From positions 53,924,672 through 53,988,671 of the forward strand of contig JAQMRL010000003.1 of NCBI GenBank assembly GCA_035578175.1: 64,000 nucleotides of DNA. Reading direction: 5' to 3'. A model generated the notes under the pieces. That model worked only from the letters and a program-made list of their open reading frames with translations. It did no database searches and had not been told where the DNA came from. The position numbers and the translations under genes are program-made. Each line of letters begins with the position of its first letter. Position 1 is the stretch's first letter. Origin of the DNA: Catonia carolina (Eukaryota; Arthropoda; Insecta; Hemiptera; Achilidae). Below are positions 47,638 through 57,765 of the stretch, one piece after another.

Positions 47638-48580
47638 TCGATTATTCGGGTTGTCTTCCGGGTACACTCACTCCGGAAAATCGAAAACCCGGTTAATCCG
47701 AATACTATATATTACATAGTAGCCTATACATTTGTACCTATGAATGCCCATGTATATAGGGCCTACATATATATAAGTACTGTATGTATGCATGTAGCTA
47801 TATTATTTAGGTGCATAGGTGGACTCATCAGTAAGATGCCTTTGTGAAAGTAAATTAAAAAAAACCGTTTTGTCCCAGAGATCTATTCCTGTCTTAGACG
47901 GCTTTTTTAATTTATTGACAGTTTACTCCCCAATACCATATGTACTGGAGGGCAATATTTTTTACATTTGATCCTTTTTTGGAAATTTTGATGATGTGGA
48001 TTTTAACTTCGATAGATAAACAAATCTGTTTCCGTTTAGCACCAGTTTTCTTAACGAATTCCATTGCGTAAGTGTAATACAAATTCAAATGAAAGGGCAA
48101 ACGAAAAATGTTTTCCTTAGAACGAAATGATTAACACTGAAGACTTACTTGAGACAGACTGGTCTCTGGGCAAATTCATTGTTTTCGATGCAAAATAAGG
48201 GAAGGGGAAATAATGGCGGTAATTTTTTTACGACACGTAAATCACGCAATCTTTGTAAGACCGTGGAAAATCCCATGAAATTCAGTACTGATTGCACCAT
48301 ATTATGGGTTTTTCCAATACATTATACATACAAACATACATAATGACCCTTCAAGAAAATCAGGTATACAAGAGTTGCGGCCACGCCTACAATATGTTTA
48401 AAACATCAATGATATGATTAAAACATCAAAAGACAAAAGATATTTTCCCTGTCGCGACCGCAAAGTTACTTTTGTTTCGGCGCCGATGCAGGTGTTCCCA
48501 TTATCACGATCCCAGATGATCATGACCCCGGTTAATCCGAATTCCGGATAACGGAGGCCCGGATAATCGAGGTTGTACTG
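47638..48580 (-). mobile_element. Tigger/pogo-type transposon, deletion derivative
   Basis: Inverted ends CAGTCCAACCTCGATTATTC (left) and the complement of CAGTACAACCTCGATTATCC (right), flanked by TA at 47636-47637 and 48581-48582. The sub-terminal GGTTAATCCGAAT also recurs at both ends. At 943 bp it lacks most of the transposase. Confidence 0.88.
47912..48100 (-). pseudogene. Tigger transposase N-terminal helix-turn-helix fragment
   Basis: Residues about 20-51 read GAKRKQICLSIEVKIHIIKI then SKKGSNVKNIALQY, the first DNA-binding helix-turn-helix (CENP-B N-terminal / Psq type) of pogo-family transposases. A frameshift just afterwards destroys the recognition segment (expected Y-G-I-x-x-S-T-V; seen YIWYWGVNCQ). 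The catalytic DDE part is absent. Confidence 0.75.
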
Positions 48581-48889
48581 TATTTGCATAAATTTGAACA
48601 TGACAGGGATAAAACACCATCCAGACTCCTAGTGTTATTCCAGAAATACAAATAAATTTGATGTAAGGTTATAAAATGATAATTCTGTTTTGAACTCTAA
48701 TTATCCCAGACTTAAATAATTGTATAGATAGATGTTTAGAAAATTAATTGTTATTTTATGTAATAACAATTTAAAGAAGTGGTAATATATGATCTAAACG
48801 AAAAAATGAAGTGATTTTTAGTGGCTACATGAAATTAAATGAAAAGATTGGTGTGTGCGTGTAAACGTATGAGGGAGAGGAGATTTCGA

Positions 48890-49020
48890 AGTTAATAAGG
48901 TGTGTCACCAATGCAGGGGACGGCAAGACACTGATAATGATTGAGCTGTAAGGGTCGCCACCCTCGATTTATCACCCCTGGGCTAATTGTGCCGTCTGTC
49001 CCAATGAAAAATGACCTAAC
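48890..49020. other. GC-richer single-copy island 3
   Basis: About 130 bp with balanced composition and no repeat similarity. It contains GATAATGATTGAGCTGTAAG, TCGATTTATCACC and GGGCTAATTGTGCCG, which include homeodomain-type TAAT cores. Candidate conserved noncoding element. Confidence 0.35.
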
Positions 49021-49559
49021 CAATTAACTCGTTTTGGTTTTTACCGCTAATCCTAAACTTGATAATCACACTTATTTCTTTACCCACTGGAAAGGATACT
49101 CGTTGTGAAATGCCACATGGCATTTCAATACCCTTCAGCAACTTAAATCCTGTATTGACTGAAAAAAGGAAATTGTTTCTTTTTCCTATTGTACTGAAAC
49201 AAACGATTGTATTTAATTAACACAATTAACTATCAATTATTAATCAAATATATTTATTTTGTCGTTCAGATATGCGTATTGATTGTATATTTTTTATGTT
49301 CACTATCAATTTTTTAAAGGAAAATATTCAATCGAAAATTGTCTCATCAGTTACCGTAGGCTATCACTTACAAATACCGTAAGTATGTGTAATATACCGT
49401 ATTACCGTATTGCGGTAACGTATCACATTCACAGCTTAAGAGACCAAAGTGACCTTAAAACAAGAACTTTCTTAGAATTTTATAGGCTTAAACAATTATC
49501 TTAAAAATAACAATAATTATTCCTCAGCAGAGTAAAACTCTTCAAAGAATTTTAACATT

Positions 49560-49800
49560 TGGAAGCCGAGTCTCTTTACTGAAACCACTGTTTGGTGAAC
49601 GGAATCCAGATATTTGGCACTGCTACACGAACCAGTTTAAACAGGATCCAGGTGTTCCAATCTAGATACGTAATCCTCACCAGTGGAGACCTTGGTAAGT
49701 CTATAACGATACCCTTCATATGGGCCTTCAGATTTCCTAACTAAGACACGTCGCAAGATAGCTTCTTTAAAACCATTCTTTGAAAACTACAAAATCATCC
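49560..49800 (-). pseudogene. possible degenerate coding fragment, family unknown
   Basis: One minus-strand frame reads AILRRVLVRKSEGPYEGYRY then RLTKVSTGEDYVSRLEHLD without a stop. This is amphipathic, charged and unlike chance AT-rich frames. Frames on both sides are broken. I do not recognise the family; a decayed transposase is a possibility. Confidence 0.25.
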
Positions 49801-50094
49801 AAAGGATCTTGTTCTACATAATGACCATTCAAAATTTTCAAATTTCAAACGTCTTCGCCGTTTTTATTATTTCTTCAGTAGACTAATAATCTTTTGACAC
49901 TTCATTATTACTCGTATCATCATCACCATTATGTCTTCACAATATCGTCATAGTCGGCGCTACCGTTATCATTTTTATCAAGTTCGTCTTCACTGTAGTA
50001 AGTATAAGCCTAACTACATCATCCTGGAGGAAAAGCTGTTGGGTGTCACTCATCCTTCCACGCCTAGCTAACACTTACATATTTTATTCTAATG

Positions 50095-50503
50095 TTGCCC
50101 ATAACAGGTAGGTCGAATGGTAAATTATTTGCACTCGATCTGCTGTTTCTAGGGTTACAAAAAATACCTCTGTTTCATATCACGCAGACAGCCAATTAAG
50201 ACTGTATTAGACAATAAGACTGAACCTCTTAGAGCAAAAGAAGTAGATGTGAAAAAGACACTAGTCAGAGTTATCTCCTCTGAGAGTAATGAATTTCATT
50301 GCACACCCAGACCCTGTGGTGAATGAAGTGAAGGTGTAATTTGCAGGATGGAAAGTAAATGTTTTTCAGAGGGCTTGGCATGGTGATAAGCATACTTTTC
50401 CATTCAGTGAGAAAGGCATGGTAAACCACCCACTCCTCATTTTACTGAGTAAAGCGTCTAGAGGTTCAAACCAGTCTTTCAGCTGATGACCTAAACAACA
50501 ACA
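50095..50503 (+). repeat. SINE-X copy 9, full length
   Basis: Begins TTGCCCATAACAGGTAGGTC and ends CTGATGACCTAAACAACAACA. TTATTCTAATG (50084-50094) and TTATTGTAATG (50504-50514) form a 10/11 target duplication, fixing both ends of the family at about 409 bp. Confidence 0.88.
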
Positions 50504-50514
50504 TTATTGTAATG

Positions 50515-51462
50515 ATTATGCCATAATGAAAGTTTTACATTGAAAATAAAAAATAAAAAAATTCTTCTAGGAGTTGCCAAAGAGATATAGGAACTATACC
50601 TAAGGAATTTGTAAGCTAATTATAAACTTATTACTTGAATTACATTTATTAACTTACATGTTTACTTACTTGAAAAAGTGCGTCATCCATTACGACATAT
50701 TGGGATATTTATCCTGCAAACACTTTGTTACGTTGAAGTGAGAAGAAATAATCTAACTGCGAGCAAGTATTAATGTTGAAATATTTTGAAGATTAACAAT
50801 TGACTGACAGTTTGGACATTAAAAGAAACAGAAGACCATTCCAGATTTCTTCAAAGTGTAAAAATACTGTAGCATGCAGGCTACGGCAGTAGCCTGCATG
50901 CATGCCTGTATACGAGTTTATGAACCTTCCATTCTTATTTTGTCCTCTATTCGAACGCTATTTAATTAACAGTAGTACACTTAGTTAAAAATTATATTGA
51001 ATATGTTAGGATATAAAAATCCCTTTGGGAATAACTTGGGAAGTATGCATGATTTTCTTCCATAACTTTTTTTGAGTAGGCTAAACGTGAGTCCATCCAC
51101 TTAATCTGTTTCTTTACTGAATCATTCGTAGCTTATACCTTTATTCGTCGAAACTTAGCCTATTGTTTTTATGCATTTTAATACAACCGGTCTAAGCCTG
51201 AATATATGCCTACCTATTCTTATAGGCTAACGTAATTTAATATTAACAACCTAGGCCTATAAAACTTTTTTCAAAATGTGTAAAATCAAAATCAACCCCT
51301 AAAATCTGGTTGTTCAAATCCATAAATTAATATAAAATACTTTTTTGTTATAGTAAATATAACAAATAGAAATTGCACACATAAATGTTATAACGTTGTT
51401 CAGTACTAAGTTAGTTTAATTAAATTTTATGTAAGTTAGTAAGTTTTATGTAAGCTTTATGT
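50515..51462. other. AT-rich spacer
   Basis: No gene. It contains a short imperfect inverted stretch near 50873-50910 (TAGCATGCAGGCTACGGCAG region) and one TAGGCCTA at 51252. 51425-51467 is a short tandem of TTTATGTAAG-like units. Confidence 0.5.
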
Positions 51463-51472
51463 AAGTTGATGT

Positions 51473-51658
51473 TTAGGTCATCAGCCGAAAGGCTGGTTTG
51501 AACCTCTTAAGGCTTTACTAAGTACAACAAGGAGAAAGGTGGTTTACCATTGCCTTCCTCACTGAGTGGTAAAGTACGCTTATCAGCATGCCAAGCCCTG
51601 TGAAATCCATCTAATTTCTACCCTGCAAATTACACCTTTACTTCATTCACCACAGCAA
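51473..51658 (-). repeat. SINE-X copy 10, 5'-truncated
   Basis: Hairpin end at the left (TTAGGTCATCAGCCGAAAGG), lost 5' half. AAGTTGATGT (51463-51472) and AAGTTAATGT (51659-51668) are a 9/10 target duplication, so the truncation happened at insertion, as in LINE-type target-primed reverse transcription. Confidence 0.85.
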
Positions 51659-51817
51659 AAGTTAATGTATAAATGAAAGTAAAGTGTGATAGTATTTAAT
51701 GCTATATGTAGCCCTATTTATAGTTCTGTTATTGACATGTTTGTCTTACTGAAATATTTAAAAAAATTATTGGCTTTACTTTTGAAAAAACTAAAATTCA
51801 TCGAGCAAAATAGACCT

Positions 51818-52267
51818 TACTTACTTTACTTTACTTTACGCGGGGTTCCTACAGATTACACCGCATCCCGCATCTCGATCTCCACCTCCTCCTGTCCATC
51901 CAGTCCCGTTCTCCTAAATCTCTTTCTTCCATCGCCCTTCGCACTCCCTCTCTCCATGTTCCTCTAGGCCTACCTCTCCTCCGTCTTGCTGCTGGACAGT
52001 ACTCCAAAATCTTTTTTGGCCACCTCTCCCCACTCATGCGTTGTACATGCCCATACCACTCCAGTTGCCTTCCTTCAATCCTATCCACAATAGAATGAGG
52101 TCTTCCAACTCTGTCCCTTATTACCTCATTCCTAACTCGGTCCATTCTCGAAAGCCGACAAGCTCTGCGGAAAAAATCCATCTCCAAAGCCTCCAAATAA
52201 TGAACATTTCGGCTGCTGATTTTCTAACACTCTGTTCCATAAGTTGTAATTGGCTCAACCACTGCAT
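51818..52267 (-). mobile_element. 5'-truncated non-LTR retrotransposon, second copy of the (AAAGT)n-tailed family
   Basis: Nearly identical to the right-hand part of 12956-13631, including the (AAAGT)n tail and the start of its body (CGCGGGGTTCCTACAGATTA). It is truncated earlier. TAGACCT at 51811-51817 and 52268-52274 is the likely target duplication. The next LINE starts only 43 bp away. Confidence 0.88.
51849..52196 (-). CDS. non-LTR ORF2 C-terminal fragment (115 aa)
   Basis: Starts MEALEMDFFRRACRLSRMDR and continues with VEWYGHVQRM-type and RRRRGRPRGTWREGV motifs, collinear with the C-terminal half of the 12987-13622 product. It lacks any enzyme domain. The ATG is internal to the original protein. 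A frame break occurs just upstream (near 52215-52230) relative to the first copy. Confidence 0.8.
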   Translation of the reverse strand: MEALEMDFFRRACRLSRMDRVRNEVIRDRVGRPHSIVDRIEGRQLEWYGHVQRMSGERWPKKILEYCPAARRRRGRPRGTWREGVRRAMEERDLGERDWMDRRRWRSRCGMRCNL

Positions 52268-52309
52268 TAGACCTACTTTACCAATTATTTATTTTTCTAT
52301 TTAGAAACC

Positions 52310-53803
52310 TATTTACGAGAAGAATTCGATCGGGCACTTAAGGACATGAATATGAATAAGACAGCAGGAATAGATAACATACCATCGGAATTATTATTAC
52401 GATGTGGAGAAGTTGCTCAAAACAAATTATACAAACTTGTGTGCAGAATGTATGAGAGTGGAGAGGTACCATCGGACTTCAAAAAAAATATTATGATTCC
52501 AATACCAAAAACGTCAGGAGCGGAGAAGTGTGAACATTACAGAACCATCAGCCTAACATGCCATGCATCCAAGATACTGACAAGAATTATATACATACAG
52601 GAGAATAGAACACCGAGTAGAAGAAGTATTGGACGATGACCAATTTGGATTTAGAAGGGAAATGGGAACTCGAGATGCAATTTTGGCTCTGAGACTGATT
52701 ATTGAGAAAAGGATAAAGAAAAATAAAACTACTTATATGGCATTTGTAGATTTAGAGAAAGCATTTGACAATTTGGACTGGAGTAAAATGTTTAAAACTT
52801 TGAAAAGGCTAGGAATTAAATACAAAGAAAGGAAAGTTATCTACAGTCTGTATAAGAATCAAACGGCTGTTTTGAGAATCGAGGGGTACGAAAAAGAGGC
52901 TGCTGTAAGAAAAGGTGTTCGACAAGGTTGTTCTTTGTCACCACTACTTTTTAACTTGTATATAGAAGAAGCTATAAATGAAGTGAAGGAGAAATTTGAC
53001 GCAGGAATAAAAATTCAAGGAGAAACAATAAAAATGCTGAGATTCGCCGATGATATAGTAGTATTAGCTGAGACAAAGAAAGAACTAGAGGATGCCTTAA
53101 ATGGAATGGATGAGATCTTGAGAAAGGATTACTTCATGAAAATTAATAAGAACAAAACGAAAGTGTTGTGCAGCAGCAAGAATGGTTTAGCAGAGATGGG
53201 AAATTTAAAAGTAGACAACGAAAACATACAGGAAGTTGGGGAATTCTGCTATCTAGGGAGTAAAATAACAAAGGATGGTAGAAGCACAAGTGATATCAAG
53301 AGTAGAATTGCTCAAGCCAGAAAAGCCTTTGAAATGAAAAACAGCTTACTGACTACAAACATTGATTTACGGATTAGGAAAAATTTCTCAAAACATTATG
53401 TTTGGAGTTTAGCATTATACGGAAGTGAAACGTGGGTGATAGGGGCTGCAGAAAAGAAGAGGATAGAAGCTTTTGATATGTGGTGTTATAGGAAAATGTT
53501 AAAGATTAGGTGGGTGGACAAAATAAGTAATTTAGAGGTTCTTAGGCGAGTAGATGAAAAAAGAAGTATATGGGAGCATCTTACCAAAAGAAGGGATAGG
53601 CTAGTGGGGCATATCCTAAGAAATCCAGGTATTGGGCTATCAATAATGGGTAATATTGAGGGAGTAAATTGTAGAGGGAGGCAAAGATTAGAATATATAA
53701 AGCAAATTACAAAAGATGTAGGGTGTTACAGGTATGTAGATATGAAACGACTAGCGCAAGATAAAACAGCTTGGAGAACTGCATCAAACCAGTCGAGAGA
53801 CTG
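52310..53803 (+). pseudogene. LINE ORF2: reverse transcriptase and C-terminal domain, one frameshift
   Basis: Encodes the reverse transcriptase of the 52310-53817 LINE. It runs open from the truncation point (YLREEFDRALKDMNMNKTAG) to about 52595, shifts frame around 52595-52600, then stays open for 391 codons to TGA at 53802-53804. RT motifs in order: TAGIDNIPSELL, IPIPKTSG...YRTISL, DDDQFGFR, MAFVDLEKAFDNLDW (first catalytic Asp), VRKGVRQGCSLSPLLFNLY, MLRFADDIVVLAE (53042-53053, the FADD box with both Asp) and KTKVLCSSKNG. After the RT come YLGSKITKDG, LALYGSETW, RIEAFDMWCYRKMLKIRW, LVGHILRNPG and RGRQRLEYIKQ. The stop lies inside the 3' hairpin. Apart from the frameshift it looks young. Confidence 0.9.
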
Positions 53804-53817
53804 ATGACAAAAACAAT
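52310..53817 (+). mobile_element. non-LTR retrotransposon (LINE), 5'-truncated, with 3' hairpin and ACAA tail
   Basis: Bounded by an exact 10-bp target duplication TTTAGAAACC (52300-52309 and 53818-53827). The 3' end reads GCATCAAACCAGTC-GAGA-GACTGATGAC followed by AAAAACAA. The CAGTC/GACTG pairing is a hairpin shared in form with SINE-X. The endonuclease domain and the N-terminus are missing. The catalytic RT boxes are intact apart from one frameshift. Confidence 0.93.
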
Positions 53818-53827
53818 TTTAGAAACC

Positions 53828-55139
53828 AAAAGAAACATAGCACAAAACCGAACACTAACATAAAGACATGTGAAATAATAAAATAACTAAGTAATAACAA
53901 GTAGTTGTATAAGAATATTCGCCAAATTTTTAGCTCATCCTTATCTAAGCATAGACCTAGACTACTTGAATAAGATAAGAATTGAATCTCAGTTGTTTCA
54001 GAAAGCCCATAAGTCAAAATTTTATTATTATTTTTTTTGTTTTAGTGCATTTTGGAATAATTGTATGTAGGTACTAAACCTAAACACAAAAGTAATAAAT
54101 TATCCATTGTTTTAACATAACAATGAATTTTTAGGAATAAATCCCCTACAAAAGTCGCCTAAGTCTGGCTTTCCTCGATTAATATAGTCTAATAGGCTAC
54201 TAAGAAAAGGTATTTTAAAGGTTTTCTTTCGATTTAAGAAAAATAAAATGGATGTTATTTTGGCGCTTAAACTCTACTTTCCAGAGAAAGAGGACACTGA
54301 AAGTTTCAATGCAAAAGTCTTTTTTGGGGAGATAACCTCTGTTGGTGAAAAAGAACGTGAAGTTTCCGAAAACCAACATTTTCTTTGAAAGTCAAGAATT
54401 TCAATTTTTATTTTTGTGAAAAACTTCCTTATGTCATTCAAGTAAACTAGCGAGATAAATTTATGAGTTTTACTTATTTTTATTAATGTTATTGTACAAT
54501 ATCATTTTTGTGGTTATTTAAAAAAATGCATTTTGTACAGAAATAACATAGACTGTCATCAATTGGATATTTTTTACTTCAGGAACACCACTAGTCAAAA
54601 TTTTATATTTCTTTTTGACTTATGTGGCTACAAGAAAAACTAAAGTATACTCATTATATTAAAGAGAATGACCCTCTACACAAATTACATTTTTATCAGT
54701 AATAAAGTAGGCCTAAATGAGATGTTTTTTAAGGCCCTAAAAGTCTTTTTTGACTTAAGCCTATGGGCTTTCTGAAATGACCGTTCCAATTGATCTAAAC
54801 TACAAATAATTAAATTTTTTATTTCTAATTTCCCCAAAACAGACGTAATGCTGTTCTTTTGTGTTAAAAGGACACAGTAATACGGCTATTTAAATCGATA
54901 GGATAATTGAAAAATGATTCTGTGACTTTAATAGTATTGGTAACAAGGAATATTGGTTAGAAAATAAAGTTATTATTTTGAAGAATGAAATGTGGGGTTT
55001 TTAAACGGACAGATAGGGGTTTATAAAAACAGCAGCTAATCTGACTTATATGTGGGGCGACATGAAAATGTGGGTAGGAAGTTCCAATCAATCTTTAGGC
55101 GCAGCCCTGGTAATGCTATGCGGTTTTCATGTGTCATTC
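53828..55139. other. AT-rich spacer
   Basis: No gene recognised. One TAGGCCTA at 54708. A phrase near 53998-54023 ('gaaagcccataagtcaaaattt') recurs partly inverted near 54750-54780 ('gacttaagcctatgggctttctgaaatga'), so 54000-54780 may be a hairpin-forming element. Confidence 0.4.
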
Positions 55140-55372
55140 ATTCCGTTATTGATAGTCTGAGGCGTCAGTTGATGATGTGTCTAACCATACATCAATGTCG
55201 GATCGTTCCAATAAAGACATAAACATGGCTTTTTGTGGCGGCCATTTTGTTTTGATGGGATATTAATGAGCGAGTCCCCGGTCGTCATTGTCGCTATAAG
55301 GATGACGGCGATGCTCTCTCTATTGCTAGCCAATCTCAACGTAATGTCCTTCCTAATTAGGTAAGTAAGGTT
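55140..55372 (+). other. GC-richer island 4, exon-like, ending in a strong splice donor
   Basis: About 220 bp of balanced composition and no repeat similarity. It ends CCTAATTAG|GTAAGTAAGG (donor at 55361), a near-perfect 5' splice site. An open stretch before it would read MTAMLSLLLANLNVMSFLI, but the start is uncertain. It includes GGCGGCCATTTTG, a Pho/YY1-like site. Either the 5' exon of an unseen gene or a conserved regulatory element. Confidence 0.35.
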
Positions 55373-55761
55373 TAACTATGGTCGGGAAGGGTAGTGTGGG
55401 GAACAACTATCAATGACTTGCAGATGGTATCTACCCCTCTTCCTTCGTTCTATCTACCCTTCCTTTACATTCCATCCTTCCACTGCCATACCGATCTCAT
55501 ATTTGTGCCTTTACCTTCCACCCTTATACATCCTAGCTCCCTTATTTTACCCTCTATTCTAACGCTATTTAATTATCTAACAGTATACTTAGTTCGGATA
55601 TAATCTAACGTACCGCTACTACATCTTAAGATTACAGCAGCCGATATTATTAGGCTCCTCAGATTATACATAGCCCTACCAGGCTACTTAATCTTCAGTT
55701 CAATATACCATAAAACAAAAGTTATTGGATATCAAGAAAATACAACTTCATACCTAAAATA

Positions 55762-55840
55762 TTAAATTATTTGCACTCAATCTGCTAATTCCAGGGCTAC
55801 CAAAAATAATTCTGCTTCTTATCACATGGTCAGCCAATTA
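55762..55840 (+). repeat. SINE-X copy 11, fragment interrupted by mariner
   Basis: Matches SINE-X from near its 5' end (TTAAATTATTTGCACTCAAT) to CAGCCAATTA, where the family normally continues TATGACTGAAGC. The mariner begins at exactly this TA. The 3' part of SINE-X is not found after the truncated mariner. Confidence 0.8.
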
Positions 55841-56785
55841 CGAGGTCTCTTCAGGAAAAAACGGGAATTTTAAAATTTCGCGGGTTTGAAGAGACCGATT
55901 GTCAAGATTTTTTATTAGGCTATGTTGGTATACATGCCCCTGACGTATTATAAAATTTTCAGGTATATTCATTGTTTACTTTGACTGTGGTAGCCAAGGT
56001 TAGACGTGTTTTATGTGCTCGGCGATTTTCGTTTGTTAAAAAAATGGATTAAAGAATAAGTAGGCCTATCAAATTTTGCGTAAAAATGAATTAAAGTTCA
56101 ATAATGTGTGTGAAATGTTAACAAAGGTCTATGGTGAGTCTTCTATGAGTAAAACAAGGATTTACGAGTGGTATAAGCGTTTCCAAGATGGCTGTGAAGA
56201 CGTTGAAGATGACGAACGCCCCGGACGCTCCAACACATTAACAACCGATGAAAACGTGGAAAAAGGGGAAAAAATAGTTATGAACGATCGCCGAATCACA
56301 ATTAGAGAAGTCAGTGATGATGTTGGCATATCGATTTGCTCATGCTATGAAATTTTTTCGAATGTTTTGGGCCTATGAAACGTGTGGCAGTAAAATTTGT
56401 TCCAAAATTGTTGAATTTTGAATAAAAACAGCGGCGAATGGAAGTTGCTTAAGAGTCACTGTATGAAGTCAACGACGATGCAGAATTACTGAAACGAGTT
56501 ATAACAGGTGAAGAAACATGGGTTTACAGATATGCCATCAAAACTAAGGCTCAATCGTCCCAGTGGAGGCATTCTGAATCACCAAGACCAAAGAAGGCTA
56601 GACAAGTGCGAACGTGAAAGTTATGCTCACTGTGCTCTTCGATTTTAATGGCATAATACATCATGAATTCTTGCCAAGAGGTCAAGCGGTAAATAAGGAG
56701 TACTACCTACAAGTTCAACGCCGTTTGCGTGAAGCAATCCGAAAAAAACGCCCGGATTTGTGGCAAAACATGACTTTTTTCTAGT
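55841..56785 (+). mobile_element. mariner-like transposon, 3'-truncated, inserted in SINE-X
   Basis: Left end CGAGGTCTCTTCAGGAAAAA preceded by the target TA (55839-55840). The homology stops inside the transposase, near 56785, so the right terminal repeat is missing. A GGCCTA insertion at 56063-56068 is discussed in the findings. Confidence 0.85.
56045..56785 (+). pseudogene. mariner transposase pseudogene
   Basis: The longest open piece is 56076-56378. It holds the first helix-turn-helix region (FNNVCEMLTKVYGESSMSKT, RIYEWYKRFQDG), the linker DDERPGRSNT and the second helix-turn-helix (NDRRITIREVSDDVGISICS). After a frameshift at about 56380 come VKFVPKLLNFE-type residues, then 'VITGEETWVYRY', where the first catalytic Asp (normally GDETW) is Glu, then FDFNGIIHHEFLPRGQAVNK and REAIRKKRPDLWQN. 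The segment with the second and third catalytic Asp is deleted. In life the enzyme bound the terminal repeats and cut at TA; this copy cannot. Confidence 0.85.
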
Positions 56786-56888
56786 CGATTTTTCGAATTC
56801 GAGTTTTTACCGAAAAGAGGTAGGTAGGCCTACTAGTACACGTTCTCAGGCCCCGTTAACTCTAAAAACCCATGTATTTGGCGCTGTA

Positions 56889-57020
56889 TGTAGCCTAGGG
56901 TATGTAGCGTGTGCGTAGCCTGTGCGTGCGCGCGTGCGCGCGCGCGCGTGTGCGCGTGCGTGTGTGTGTTGGTGCGTGCGTGCGTGCGTGCGTGTGTGCG
57001 TGTGTGTGTGTGTGTGTGTG
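56889..57020. repeat. GT/GCGT microsatellite
   Basis: Alternating purine-pyrimidine tract of GTGC, GCGC, GTGT and CGTG units over about 130 bp, able to form Z-DNA. Frames through it (56833-57043) are low-complexity artefacts. It sits at the head of the dispersed repeat that follows. Confidence 0.9.
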
Positions 57021-57180
57021 GGAACAAAATATCTCAAAAACATATTGTAAAAAAATTAAACCATAATAGCCTATTGTAGAAGTTTAAACTTGAAAATTAA
57101 GTTAGGTACTAGAGGACTCTACACGAATATTTTCATCAAAATCCGCCAACCGAAATTAGTTTATAGGTAGTTTATTCGTG
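57021..57180 (+). repeat. dispersed repeat shared with 10015-10140
   Basis: After the GT tract come GGAACAAAATATCTCAAAAAC, AAGTTAGGTACTAGAGGA and CTACACGAATATTTTCATC in the same order as in the 10-kb copy. Confidence 0.6.
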
Positions 57181-57399
57181 AGATTTTCTCTTTTTTGCGT
57201 TTTTCTCAAAAACTGTTTCTGCAATTTTTTTTAAATCGCTGCATTTGCTGAATGTTTCTGCTCTACAAGATAGGTTGTAATCGTCTTAAGTTAAATAAGC
57301 ACCATATCTGGTGAAATTCCGGTGGCTGCGTTCTCGAAGTTTTTTTTAAGATTGTGGCCTTAATATGAATTTTATAGCAAAAATGTACCTACTTACAAC

Positions 57400-57765
57400 C
57401 TAATCAAAGTTTGTAGAAAATTAAAAACCTACAACTTTTATAGTTTTATCAAGCGTTTTTCTACAATGTTTATTTTAGCGACAATTAGTGATTTTCTGCA
57501 TTTTGCTCATCAAAATCGGTTTAATAGTTTTTAAGTATGGAATTTTTTAAGTTTGCTATCCCATAAAAATTATTAAATCCCATAAAAATAGGATTTTTTC
57601 AGATTCCGATCTTATTATGCATTTTACGACAAAAGTGTATAGTATAAATCCTAAACAAAGTTATTGGAAATTAAAAACCCTACAACTTTTATTCATCCAT
57701 ATTTTTCCTACAGAGATAACCCACATGTTTACAATCAAAATTAGTGATTTTCAGTATTTTTTAAT
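57400..57765 (+). repeat. imperfect direct repeat of a ~100-bp unit
   Basis: 57408-57507 and 57652-57762 share AAATTAAAAACC(C)TACAACTTTTAT and TTAGTGATTTTC(A/T)G(C/T)ATTTT in the same order. They may be internal repeats of the same element as 57021-57180. Confidence 0.55.

Noticed and set aside
56833..57043. Two overlapping His/Thr- or Arg/Ala-rich minus-strand ORFs
   Set aside because: They are translations of the GT/GCGT microsatellite.
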